From contig MBPM02000134.1 in the NCBI GenBank assembly GCA_001695595.3, forward strand, positions 59,581 through 123,580: a DNA stretch of 64,000 nucleotides, written 5' to 3'. The notes beneath the pieces were generated by a model. That model was given only the letters and a program-made list of their open reading frames with translations. It had not been told where the DNA came from and did not search any database. The DNA is from Plasmopara viticola. Taxonomy: Eukaryota; Oomycota; Peronosporomycetes; Peronosporales; Peronosporaceae. Shown here piece after piece: positions 47,437-58,574 of the stretch; within the stretch, counting starts at the first letter, position 1, and every line of letters begins with the position of its first letter. The position numbers were made by a program, and so were the translations under genes.

Positions 47437-47506
47437 AATCTCTTCTTAAATGCGGAGCACAAGCTTTATGGTAATAAAGCTTGTGCTCCGCATTTAAGAA
47501 GAGATT
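47437..47506. repeat. Perfect inverted repeat, 33-bp arms and 4-nt loop
   Basis: Bases 47437-47469 are repeated in exact reverse complement at 47474-47506, separated by GGTA. A perfect 33-bp palindrome is far beyond chance in AT-rich DNA. No target duplication or transposon-type end is apparent. It would fold into a near-continuous 70-nt hairpin if transcribed, or form a cruciform. Confidence 0.9.
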
Positions 47507-50500
47507 AATTAATTTTGACGCAATTGTACATCCTGGTGAACCTCATTCCGTGGGTAATGCACCGCTTAAGCAACGGAGCATACCCAAATTCTATCCACCA
47601 AATTAGCTACTATTTATCTTATGATTTGGCTGTACTCGTATATGTCCGTGCACCTTGCTGTACACAAACCAACAAATAACAATCTCATCGCTCCGATTGG
47701 TAAACGTGTTTCGGAAAAAAGAAGCCGCTTTATTATAGAACACTTTGAGGTGTGGTCAGGTACGAATGTCACACTCTAGAAAGTCATATATTTGTCATTA
47801 TCAATGTCGCTAATGTAGCCAGCTTACACGCCCATCGTAGTCAATTTCCCACACGGCATCTCACTACCAACTTTCCACAGATATAGAGCCTTGGCTTCAA
47901 ATCCGATGATCCCCTTATAAATTAAATTGCTCTCAGATTACGTTCCGTTTCACTCGAAATAGTTCAGGAGTCATGAGCAGTGTTAGACTTCACCATACAA
48001 TGGACAGTTTTTAACTCCTTGGTCAATTTAAACCTAAACCCCCGAGTGTCATATCCTTACGAGCGGTGGTTTACTCTCCACATGTTTTGCCGTCGATTTG
48101 GTAACGAATTTTGTTCATACAGTCTGCAGAGATGGTCCGGTGGAAGCTGACAATCGTGGAGACCACACAGACATCTTAGCTTTTGTAACAATGTACGGTG
48201 TCATATTATTTTGTTGCTTTACCTTATCGCTATAAAACTTGTATACAACCATGCGTTCAGCTGGACATTGTAAGGCGTCAACAAGCTTTGTATAAGGATA
48301 CGGGAAATTATCAAATAGGTCGGATACATGCATGATGTTCTCCACTAAACCAGGTAGCGATATACCACAACCTCCGTAGAACAAGCAACAGTGGTGACTG
48401 ATCTGGCACAACAATTGCGACGCAGTCTCTTTCATCACAGCTATCAAGACTTAGTGAAGATTTACCAAGCGAATCGATCCGAATGCATTCAAAAGCTGAA
48501 TGTGTGGGTGCTCTTATACTGTTGACTTTAGTTCTTTTCTTTTTTGGAGTGAGGTAATGCACTGGCACCCAGTCCGCAAACGCTTCAAATCTTCTTGTCA
48601 CACTTCTAATCGCAGTGACATGTTGATAAATACTTCGCATTAGCAAACACAGTTGCAAATGTCAGACGTCTTCATGTCCGTTGTAGCGGTACACCCATCC
48701 TGTGCAAACATGTCGATATAAGAGCGGATAAATTATTCCGTAGATTTTGACTTCCAGTATTTCAGATTATGTATCAGGATCAACTGTATAACATACTCCT
48801 CGACAAAGTATTCTCAAACTAAAAAATGTAAGATTTGGTGCCTCCCTAGACCGCCTTCAACGAGCTAAACCATAGCAAGCTTTACGTGCTAAATGACTTT
48901 TGTCGCACCATCTATTTTCACAGAAAAATTAGTTAGACAAGCTCAATATTTGGCAGATTCACTGTCGCTTCATCAAGGTCGGTTCTGGGATTGAGCTTGC
49001 ATGCTTACTATTCTTGTCGTCTACAAAAAAGCTTTACGTGGGCGCTGGTAGTAGCAATTCTGCGCTGGTTTGATGCGCTTTTTGTTTGCTTAGATGAGTA
49101 TGCCACTTACTAATTCTAAAGATCATATTTATCACCATTTCAAGCTTAATCTAAGCAATGGCATTGGAAAAGCAGGTATAAAGTCTTTAGTAATAAAAAT
49201 TAAACAAAATGCATGAAATCATCTTGAGTTGCATCGAGCTTCAGCTACTTCTATCTCATTGTCTAGCCAGTGCAGTCTTTCTTCCTTATCCTTTTTAGCC
49301 GATTTAAATGTAACCTTTGTATAATCCCGAACTTGTTAACCGTGTCCCAACCTTTGCCATCAGCTTTGCTAATTCACGACACGCTTCACACGTAGTTACT
49401 GCGTCGTTTAAAGAGAAGAACGGGCAATAGGGGTGCCAATTCTTTTCAACTGTGAGTAAGGTAGGATTACACGATGACTCATCTCGCGACTACAAACCGC
49501 ATTGGGCACCCAAATTACCATTTTTGACCCTTTTTGCATCTTCAGCTCGGTGGCTGTACGCTTTACGAATGCCCCACGAACTGCGTTGTGAAAAATGGGT
49601 TGTATATGACACCATGTAACAAAGAGTTTCTTTGTAGGTCGGTTGCTGACCGAGACTTGGGTGGCTAGCGGGGTGAAGTCATCAAAGGAAAAGTGCTATG
49701 TGTTAAGAGCAAGCTGAGAAGTAAGACAGAGGTCTCTAACGGTTTTTTGTCTTGTCACAGCCAAATTGATGGCTCTCATCCATTTACCACTCCCATTCTG
49801 ATGGCGATTTCTCTCTTATACTCCATCTGGCTTTCTTACATATCCTGGGTCATTTTTAACTGAAAAGGAAACTGGTCTTTTGGCTCCAGTGATTAATAGT
49901 TAACCGAGCCTTGCTTCTTGGTCCGAATAGTGTAGACACCGGTTCTTATGAACGGTATCAATGCATAAAATTGGAGCAATACAACTATATAGCGTAACGG
50001 CTTTTGCCGGCAAACCTGTCGGTGACCACACATGATGGAAGCCAGCACTAACATATTTTGCAATATGACCCTGTGGCGGCTTGCTTATATCACAATCCGC
50101 CCCAACTTGCCCACTACATATGGAAAATTCACTGTTGAACCCAACCTCCACGATCATAGTAGTGCTCTTCTTCAGGATGGCTAGCGATGTATTGGTGCCG
50201 CTTTCGATCTACTTTACTCCTGCTTTGCTTCCCTACATAGTGTACAACAAAGTATGCACTTAAGCATAATTCACCGAACAACAATCGCTCCTTACACGCT
50301 ACTTCAGCAAATTCTCGTTTTCACAGATCTCGCGCGAGCTAACAAGTCTTGACAATGTTTTTTTCTGCCGCTTGATCTTGCGCAGATCAGTGTCAATGAC
50401 CCAATTTGTTAGCTTCGCAAACTCCAACAGAGTATCACTAATGTCACGTCCTTAAGGGTGATACGCATGAGGCGGCATCTTGTTTTGCATCAATCTGGCT

Positions 50501-51631
50501 CGGTGTAGCAACAAAATTAAACAGCTTGAGGTTTTGAATACGAGTCTTTAACTTCCTTTTGATCAATTTCATCAACCACAACATTTGCATTCTCATTTTG
50601 GTCGCGAATGCCATTCTTGTCATGTAAAGAGATCTTTTATCGTCGCGCATACGACTGTATTCATGAATTTTCTAGGTTTTAAGCTACGAATGACCAGCAC
50701 CTTCTCCCTTTTAGTTTACGCCAAAAAAATCGCTACCAGCGTAAGAAAGCAATGCTTTTTATTGGAAAGAAATAATACGGCGAAATGCGCCAAATCTATT
50801 TCATTACCAGTGCAATGCAGGTGTGATGACTGCTGTGTTGTCACTCTGTCGCGCCATAAACAGACTGTTGAGTAGAACATTGTCTTAATGGAGAAAATTA
50901 GAATTTGTTCAGCGTCTTAGGATCGATAAGCCTCGATCGCTTTATGTGTTAGATGCTTTGACTAGACCTTCGAAGATGAGACGCCACTGCCATGTACATA
51001 CGAGCTTTCCAGCGGCTACTTCTTCTCTACTCACAACGCCCAGCCTAACCGACGGCTTAAAGGTTCGCATTTACGAACCGTAGTTGCGTAAATGTCTTTC
51101 CCACCTAGCACCACGTCATGTTGTGTCAGCCACGTGCCGCCAAAAAAAACTGAAAATTTGGCTTAGTGGCGTCAATCTCCATATCTTAATCCGCTTCTTC
51201 AATTCATCCACTGTTTTGCCGTCATCAATTTCGACCATACCCAATCTCTATTTAAATCCTAAACTATTCAAACATTCAATAGTTGAGCTTTTTACTGCCA
51301 TGCATTCGAGAAGTTGCGACATTAAAAGGGTAAAGGACATCCCGGAAAAAGTTTTAGATAAAACCTGCTACACTTACCAGCTCTTGCAAGGGATTGGCGG
51401 GAAGATCATGATCCCTACTTTCGTTCACATTCTTCTCTTTACCGTCCCACGCCCAGTTCACTATTAAAATCAACTTCAATATCCAGTGCACAAACGAAGC
51501 TGTAATAAACGTGACACATTACGTTTGCAAGCTATTTACCGACTGATCGCGTCTTACATATAATATTAGTCTATAAAAGCAAAATGCTATAACACAACTT
51601 AACAATTAACCAATGATGGTTATTGTTGTAC
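47507..51631. other. Gene-poor stretch
   Basis: Minus-strand frames at 48658-48115 (two overlapping, shifted relative to each other) and 50650-49900 read as disrupted peptides of ordinary composition (AFADWVPVHYLTPKKKRTK; FAKLTNWVIDTDLRK). They look like decayed genes or mobile-element proteins but cannot be named. Confidence 0.4.
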
Positions 51632-51982
51632 TATCGGGCAAATAGCTTGGAAAAGGTTGGGGTGACGCCCTCCTTCCAAGTGCGGGGACTTAATGCTCGC
51701 GCGCTTCGGGCAGGTGCTCTCGGGCATCTGCAGGTCTTTAACGAGTCTCACCCTCGACGCGACGGTCTCCAGCACCGGGCGCCACCTGGGCTCTTACCAA
51801 GTCAGAGCTAAGCAAAATTATGGAAGACCCTCACGACCTCGGTGCTGGCTGCACTGCCCGCTGAACGAGACTCAACGTATGCGGACACCACTCTATGCCG
51901 TGGACTAGCCAGACCGAGCCTAGCACGTGCATAACTTGGCAACGCGATAACGTAATACATTACATTACATTATCGGGCAAAT
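51632..51982 (+). mobile_element. Short non-autonomous LINE derivative (copy C) with target-site duplication
   Basis: The element is 51644-51970 on the plus strand, flanked by TATCGGGCAAAT at 51632-51643 and 51971-51982. It has the same three-block build and ends in TACAT/TACATTACAT. A 71-codon frame (51693-51908) stays open. It sits about 107 bp before the malate dehydrogenase start codon. Confidence 0.88.
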
Positions 51983-52076
51983 GTTAAGTATACGAGCCAT
52001 GCTGTATACCAGGATCCCTTCCTACCGGAATAATGTATGGCGGACACGTCGCCCTTAATAACGCCACAATTTAAGA

Positions 52077-53084
52077 ATGCAAGCTCTTCGTCAGTCACTC
52101 ACCACGCCCACGCTACGGCGCGCTTTTTCGACGGGCTCGGGTCAACAGAAGGTCGCTGTCCTCGGTGCAGCTGGTGGTATTGGCCAGCCAATGTCGCTTC
52201 TGCTCAAGGACTGCGACCACATCAAGCACCTCAGCCTTTTCGATGTGGTCAACACGCCCGGAGTGGCCGCCGACATTGGCCACATCAACACGCGCGCCAA
52301 GGTGACGGGTCACGTGGGCATGGAGCAGGCTGGCGAGGCCCTGGAAGGTGCTGACGTTGTGGTCATTCCTGCCGGCGTCCCGCGTAAGCCTGGCATGACT
52401 CGCGACGACCTGTTCAACACGAACGCCGGCATCGTGCAGTCGCTCGCCGTCGCTGCTGCCAAGCATTGCCCTCACGCTATGATGCTTATTATTGCTAACC
52501 CCGTCAACTCGACGGTACCTATCGTGGCCGAGACCTTTAAGAAAGCAGGTGTATACGACCCAAAGCGTCTCTTTGGCGTCACGACGCTCGACGTCGTGCG
52601 TGCCGCCACCTTTGTGGCCGACAACCAAAAGTGGAACCCACGCGACACGAATGTCAAGGTCATCGGTGGCCACGCTGGCACGACGATCCTCCCTTTGTTG
52701 TCGCAACTGAAGGATGCCAAGTTCTCGGACGAGGATATTGCAAAACTCACCCACCGTATTCAATTTGGCGGCGATGAAGTCGTCCAGGCCAAGGACGGCT
52801 TGGGATCCGCCACGCTTTCGATGGCGTACGCTGGCGCGCGCTTTACCGTGCGTCTCTTGGACGCTATGAACGGTGTCAAGGATGTGGTCGAGTGCTCGTA
52901 CACGCAGAACGACGTGACCAAGCTGCCCTTCTTTTCGACGCCCGTGACCCTTGGACCGCACGGTGTTGAAAAAGTGCACCACTTTGGCAACTTGTCGGCC
53001 GTGGAGCAAGCAAACTTTGACGAAATGATGCCAACTCTGGAGGCTCAAATTAAGAAGGGCGTGGAATTTGCTAAAAAGAACTAA
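52077..53084 (+). CDS. Malate dehydrogenase, mitochondrial
   Basis: 335 codons. It oxidises malate to oxaloacetate with NAD in the TCA cycle. The N-terminus [20 protein letters not shown] is Arg-rich without acids and predicts import into the mitochondrion. The NAD site GAAGGIGQP is at residues 30-38. Substrate-binding arginines are in [11 protein letters not shown] (R103, R109), the active-site Asp/Arg in LDVVRA (D172, R175) and the proton-relay His in IGGHAGTT (H199). The length and the VNSTVPI and KKNP-free C-terminus fit the mitochondrial/gamma-proteobacterial type. It is intact and intronless. A short retroelement lies just upstream and SURF2 follows 364 bp downstream on the same strand. 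Confidence 0.97.
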   Translation: MQALRQSLTTPTLRRAFSTGSGQQKVAVLGAAGGIGQPMSLLLKDCDHIKHLSLFDVVNTPGVAADIGHINTRAKVTGHVGMEQAGEALEGADVVVIPAGVPRKPGMTRDDLFNTNAGIVQSLAVAAAKHCPHAMMLIIANPVNSTVPIVAETFKKAGVYDPKRLFGVTTLDVVRAATFVADNQKWNPRDTNVKVIGGHAGTTILPLLSQLKDAKFSDEDIAKLTHRIQFGGDEVVQAKDGLGSATLSMAYAGARFTVRLLDAMNGVKDVVECSYTQNDVTKLPFFSTPVTLGPHGVEKVHHFGNLSAVEQANFDEMMPTLEAQIKKGVEFAKKN

Positions 53085-53448
53085 ATGGATATCCACGTTA
53101 TGGAGTCGATTGGAGCACATAGCGCAGGTGAAGTTGTCCTAGTGTTTGCAGCTCTAATTCATGAAGGGATATGTTTTTAAATCATGCTTATGCTGGGGTT
53201 ACAATTGCAATTTGGGTGTAGACCTTAATTAATTTACATTCTGTGTAAATTACCACTGCTTTACAGCACAGTATGGTAAACTATCGTGCTTCTACAATTA
53301 AGTATTCTATAATCTTCGTAATCTATCAAGCTTTTACTAGGATTGAGGCTAATTGCAGAAGAATTAGATGCCACCCTAAATCGGTCAATTTTACCCTTTA
53401 GAAAGGGTAAATCGGTGGATTGGTTCGAGTGGCTCAGAGTCAACGTTC
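53085..53448. other. MDH-SURF2 intergenic
   Basis: AT-rich. Holds AATTTACATTCTGTGTAAATT at about 53230 (8-bp arms) and TTTACCCTTT-AG-AAAGGGTAAA at 53390-53411, an exact 10-bp palindromic pair 38 bp before the SURF2 start. Confidence 0.5.
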
Positions 53449-54150
53449 ATGACGTCTCCAGTGGACCCTGTGCAGCAGCTTCTGAAGCAACACGATTTTC
53501 TGGAGATCGTTGAGCTCGGCGAAGGTGATAACAAGCATGTACGAGTGAAGTGTCAATTGACGCAGCATGAAATGCTTCCGCGCGTCGACGTCATTGAGCA
53601 GCACCTCAAGTCGAAGAAATTCATCAAAGCTCGTGACTGGTACTGCCACGACTATTCGCAGTACGAGCCATACATTGTACCACATCGTAAATTGCCAAAG
53701 CAGCTATATTGTAACATTACCGGCACGATCTTGAACCGCATTCCGTCTCAAGTGGAGAAACACGTGCAGGGCAAGCGCTACAAGCGTATGAAGCGACATG
53801 TCAAGGTCAAAGTGACCAAGACCAAGGACGACAACGACGAGATGCAAAACAAAGCAGAGTTTGACGCAGATGCCTTTGAGTTTGAAAACAGTCAAGTGAT
53901 CTACACGGATGAGGAGGAGGAACAGAATGAAGAAAGTGACGGTGAAGTGGACGCATCGTCCGAGACGAGAGACGACGATTTAGCCGACTTGTATCCCTCT
54001 GACGAGTCGGACAAAGAGACTATTGCCAAAGATAGTGATTTTAGGATAAAAGAACAGAGTAAGGCGAAGCGATCGACGAATAGCAAGATAGGTACGAAAA
54101 AGACTCGGCATACCACAAAAAGAGCTAAAAAGACTGTTTCAAGTGCCTAA
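53449..54150 (+). CDS. SURF2: Surfeit locus protein 2 (SURF2) homologue
   Basis: 233 codons. The first 110 residues match SURF2: LLKQHDFLEIVELGEGDNKHVRVKCQLTQHEMLP, HLKSKKFIKARDWYCHDYSQYEPYIVPHR, LPKQLYCNITGTILNRIPSQVEKHVQGKRYKRM. The remainder is charged and disordered (EEEEQNEESDGEVDASSE) with a Lys-rich end (KKTRHTTKRAKK). The biochemical role of SURF2 is not established beyond links to ribosome assembly. It is convergent with biotin synthase, 92 bp apart. Confidence 0.9.
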   Translation: MTSPVDPVQQLLKQHDFLEIVELGEGDNKHVRVKCQLTQHEMLPRVDVIEQHLKSKKFIKARDWYCHDYSQYEPYIVPHRKLPKQLYCNITGTILNRIPSQVEKHVQGKRYKRMKRHVKVKVTKTKDDNDEMQNKAEFDADAFEFENSQVIYTDEEEEQNEESDGEVDASSETRDDDLADLYPSDESDKETIAKDSDFRIKEQSKAKRSTNSKIGTKKTRHTTKRAKKTVSSA

Positions 54151-54242
54151 AAAGCCTGGCACGTACAAAAGAGACTTGAATTGCAACTGTTGCATCACTT
54201 ACGCTGCTTGCACCGGGCACCATCGTCCGAGCGCGTCTTCAT

Positions 54243-55391
54243 TCACGCCACGGCTTCAGCTGTAAGAGGCGAAGCGTGTGTCACTTTGACAATATATGGC
54301 GTGGCCTTGTGTTGATGGTACGCGGGTTTGCCCTTTAATCCAAAGCTCTCAAACAGCTTCTTGTCCTTCTCGAACGCCGGATTGGCCGTCGTGAGCAGCG
54401 TATCCCCGTTAAAGATCGAGTTGGCACCCGCCATGAACATCATGCCTTGTTCTGCATCCGTAAACGACATGCGACCGGCACTCAAGCGGACCATCGTCGT
54501 CGGCATGAGGATCCGCGCGGTCGCAATCATGCGGACCATGTCGGAAGCCGTGACGGGGGCAATGTCTTCGTCAAAGAGTGGCGTACCCTCCACAGACACG
54601 AGCGCATTCACAGGCACGGACTCGGGGTGTTCCTCCATCGTCGCGAGCGTGTGCAAGAGACCCACCCGGTCAATCGCGTCTTCGCCGAGGCCTAGGATGC
54701 CACCGCAACAGACGGAAATTCCAGCTTTCCGCACATTGGCGATCGTCTCGAGACGGTCGTCATACGTCCGCGTCGTAATGACTTTGGCATAGTGTTCGCG
54801 ACTAGTGTCGAGGTTATGATTGTAAGCTGACAGGCCGGCCTCTTTTAGCTGGACAGCCTGCTCTGCGGTCACCATGCCAAGGGTACAGCAGACTTCGAGA
54901 TCCAAGTCCTTGACTTGGCGCACCATGTCCAAAATGTGCCGAAACGCATTCTTCTTGCCCACTTCGCGCCACGCCGAGCCCATGCAGAAGCGCGTACTCC
55001 CCGCGGCCTTGGCACGACGCGCCATCTCGACCACTTCGTGCACCTTTTTCGTGGGCTCGGGCTTGACAAACGTCTTGTGGCGCGACGACTGGGAGCAGTA
55101 CTTGCAGTCCTCGGTACACCCGCCCGTCTTGATGGAGAGGAGCGTACATTGTTGCACTTCGGTCGGGTCAAAGTGCATGCGGTGCACGGTCGCGGCCTTG
55201 TACACGAGCTCAAGCAGGGGCTGGTCATAAATCGCTTGCACCTCGGCTTTTGTCCAGTCATGACGCACTTTGGACGACAACCCGGGGACGGTCAAGGACA
55301 CGGACGCTAATTGGGACTGGGAGCGTCCGCCCGAGCGGAGGGTGGCCACCGTCAGCCTACGAAGCATGAGTGAAGGACGCGGACTCTGCAA
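54243..55391 (-). CDS. BIO2: Biotin synthase, mitochondrial
   Basis: 382 codons. A radical-SAM enzyme that inserts sulphur into dethiobiotin to make biotin. The radical-SAM cluster motif CTEDCKYC is at residues 92-99 (C92, C96, C99). TRFCMGSAWR, LEVCCTLGM (a further cluster cysteine), YNHNLDTSREHY, GGILGLGE, PVNALV and VRLSAGR (the Arg that binds the second cluster) follow in the order of the family. The N-terminus (MLRRLTVATLRSGGRSQ, after a possible earlier Met) is a mitochondrial-type presequence. It is a complete gene of normal length. The codons and GC content match other housekeeping genes here. Confidence 0.97.
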   Translation of the reverse strand: MQSPRPSLMLRRLTVATLRSGGRSQSQLASVSLTVPGLSSKVRHDWTKAEVQAIYDQPLLELVYKAATVHRMHFDPTEVQQCTLLSIKTGGCTEDCKYCSQSSRHKTFVKPEPTKKVHEVVEMARRAKAAGSTRFCMGSAWREVGKKNAFRHILDMVRQVKDLDLEVCCTLGMVTAEQAVQLKEAGLSAYNHNLDTSREHYAKVITTRTYDDRLETIANVRKAGISVCCGGILGLGEDAIDRVGLLHTLATMEEHPESVPVNALVSVEGTPLFDEDIAPVTASDMVRMIATARILMPTTMVRLSAGRMSFTDAEQGMMFMAGANSIFNGDTLLTTANPAFEKDKKLFESFGLKGKPAYHQHKATPYIVKVTHASPLTAEAVA

Positions 55392-58300
55392 TTTTGCGAA
55401 TCAGAGGGATATTGCACCATATATTGCATAGACAGCCTCATTTCTGGGGGACTTGATTAGCAATAGCTCGTCCTTTTTTCATGTTTTTTTTGGCATAAAA
55501 AGCTAGGTGCCCTTTTCGTGTTGCAAAATTATTGCTATTCGTCTGCGGTTTACAAAAATTGTATTCGAATCTTGACAATTTTAAAGGGAAATCTAAGCAA
55601 AGGGAAAGCATGCAAGGGTCACGACCGCAACACGGCGGATCGTGCGTGATGGATCTCTGAGTAGCTCCGCGACATCATCTTAAGTAAACTCGAAGCCCAG
55701 ATGGTGGACCGAGGTTAGAGAAAATTGCAAAGACGAGTTTCTGTCAAGTTGGCGAAAAAATACTAGACGTATAATACATTTTTGATCCAATCGAGTGAAA
55801 GTGAAGCGCATGATAAACAAATACGACATCCACTTACGCATCATGGACTCGAATAGAAGCTGGCTTTCTGTTTAAAGATGCCTTGAACGAATGGTGGTTT
55901 TTAATGTACCATGCTGAGGCAATTCAAATGATGCCGAATCAAATACAGTCCCTGCTCACAGAAGCCAGCAAGCTGCATCTGTGAAGAATCAATCCCAAGA
56001 CAAATTCACGAAAGATTTAGGCAACACTGTGTGCAGAGTTTATACTTTTTATCATGTTTTTTTGCATGTTTTACGATAGCGAATAGCGTCCGGAGTGGCT
56101 ATTTTATCGCTTTTACATGATAGAAGAGCGACCGGATTGGATTTATAAGGTGGGTGTGTTCATGTCACAGCTTACAATCACTCACTTACAGCTCTACCAT
56201 CAGCGGGCACCTATCGCTGAGAGCACAAATAAAATAACACATACGTGAGCCGATACGGCAGCATCGGAAACGATTAGGCGAGAGACTTGGATATATAGAA
56301 AAACCGCTATGTTGTGGTCGTGACGGAAATTTTCCTGGTCAAGCTGTACAAAATAATCATTGACGACACATCTCCTCCATCAGCGGCCGATGTGGTAGAC
56401 TCTGGCATAATGCTCAATAAAATAAAAATGCAGCAAGATGAAGGCACAGATAACAGCTCATCATTGAGCCAAAAGAGTGAATGCACTCACTACTACTGCT
56501 GCTTCACGTCACTTGTATCATTGTCCCAATGCTCAATATCAATTAAAGCACTGACATAAGCTGTGTAATTGTGCATATAAAGATGACGTAGATGTGTTCA
56601 GATGTGGCTTTTATAAGTAGTTTTTAGCAGATGTTCTTAATTCAAGAACTCAAGTTGGTCGATAATAAGCATCTCAGCGCTTTCTGAGGACGGCGCGATG
56701 GAGGTAGCGGCTTCAGCTAAGCAGTATAACGATTTAAGCATTAAAAAAAGAAAGACTAGGGCAGCACAACCTTATTTGAAGAGCTCAAAAACCTATATGA
56801 TGCATTTGCAACTCAATTTGAGTGCTGTGCTTACCGACACCTTCGGCAGCACAAGTGTAATTAAATTAGAAAGTAACGTGACGAAGGACTTACTGCAAGC
56901 AAAAAAGGCTAAGCTACCCAGCGTGCAATGATTTTTTAGCCACGACGAGCGAAGTCGTGTCGAAGCTACGTAGAGAAACCTCCACTGAATTTTCTTCTGA
57001 TTTTGTAGGTACACAAACATGACTGTATAAATTGCAATATCGAGTGTCACTCTGCACTTCCTCCGAAATTTTGATGGTGTATAAGTATTTGTCGACGGAC
57101 TGTAATGCAGCTTGAATTATCTTTGCTAATGTACACAACATGGGTCCTGATTAAGTCAAATTTTCTATAAGTCTGGTGACACAAATATGAAGATTATTGC
57201 CCAGGTCAATCGATCTCTATCTCTTTCGAGTAGCACGATCATGATCTGTTGCAATATAAGATTTTAAGAGGTCTTACGATTGACCCAAGCTGCCTCGAGG
57301 AGTCGTTGTCACTTGCTAATCTCATGCAGTGGGTACAAGTATTGTTGGCAAAAGAACAGACGATGGTATATTTGATGCTCGTAGCGAAAGCTTGAAGCAC
57401 TCTCAAAAATGTCACGGAGATCACCTGGCTTCTTTTATGCGCAGCACACCATATCAGTTCTTCTTTAACCGTGGTGGCCATGGGTATGGCGCACAAAATC
57501 GATGAAGCGGTTATTTCTAGTATATCTATCATGATTAGCTGAAGCGGTCATACCTGAAATAAAAACCATGTATCTATCATTATTAGCTAAAGTGATCATA
57601 CTACCATATTTCTATCATTGTTAGCTGAAGCGGTCTTGGAAGGTAAACAGAAAGCTTTTAGTGCACAAAGTAGATTTTTGGTATTGGAGAAAACATTAAA
57701 TTCACATTTTACTTTGGTAAAGAATCACCACCTCGTTAGTCAAAATAATTACCTATTTTTCGTCTACCTCTGTATACTTCTTATAAAAGGCTTGCTCTTC
57801 ATTTACCGCGTCGACGGAATCGTCCACAAACTGCTCCTCATCTGCCTCAAGGCTCGGAACCGATATTGTTTGCACCCTACATACACTTGTGCTATGTTCA
57901 CCTAATTAATAATACTGTATACCCGACGTAAATGTGTCAGCCTTTGAGCCACTACATTGTGGCTCTGCGTTTGCTCTGTTCGAAATAACCGAGAGGGCTG
58001 TCGGGGTCACTTTTCCACGATGCATAAACAGTTAAAAGGCTTATTGTCTTGAAGTATGTACGCGACAATTCGATTAAAGGCCACACACTAAATGGAATGT
58101 TTCAACCGAACGGTAAAAAATCATCATGGAATTGTTAGTAGAAAGCTTGATTCATCAAGCACTGTGAATGCGATTTGAGGTTTAAGTGCATCTGCTTTTC
58201 ACCAAACCACTTTAAATCATGCCTTAAACGAGTCTTCTCGTATACGCTCGGCATTTACAAAGTTCAGTGAGTTATGTGGGCTGATACAAGTCGAATTCCG

Positions 58301-58484
58301 ATCCGTGTCAGGTCAACGAAGAAACGTTGGCGCCGGATCATATTTAGTCACAGCTACGGGAGACCGGTCCAGCAGCTGATCCAGACTATTCCACCAGCAG
58401 AGCACATCTCGGGGCGCTGCGTACCAGATATTGCACGACGACAGTAGGCTGGAAGCCAACAACGATTCTTTAGCCGAGGAACCT
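55392..58484. other. Gene-poor stretch
   Basis: Short frames only (for example 56698-56931). Three imperfect copies of TCTATCAT-TTAGCT-AAG near 57524, 57573 and 57611 form a loose local repeat. Confidence 0.4.
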
Positions 58485-58574
58485 AGTAAGACGTGTATCA
58501 CTTCACTCGCACAACCACTATACTAAAGCAAGATAGTAAGAAATGTACAATTTCACTCGCACAACGACTTTACT
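58485..58574 (+). repeat. 50-bp tandem duplication
   Basis: AGTAAG at 58485 and again at 58535 both begin a unit ending in TTCACTCGCACAAC-ACT-TACT, with a few mismatches. Confidence 0.7.

Noticed and set aside
52113..53120. 335-codon open frame on the minus strand over malate dehydrogenase
   Set aside because: Exact antisense shadow of a GC-rich gene; His/Arg-rich composition without motifs, and MDH is unambiguous.
57524..57640. Three similar TCTATCAT...TTAGCT segments, considered as a CRISPR-like or satellite array
   Set aside because: Spacing (49, 38) and sequence vary; too few copies, and a eukaryotic context.
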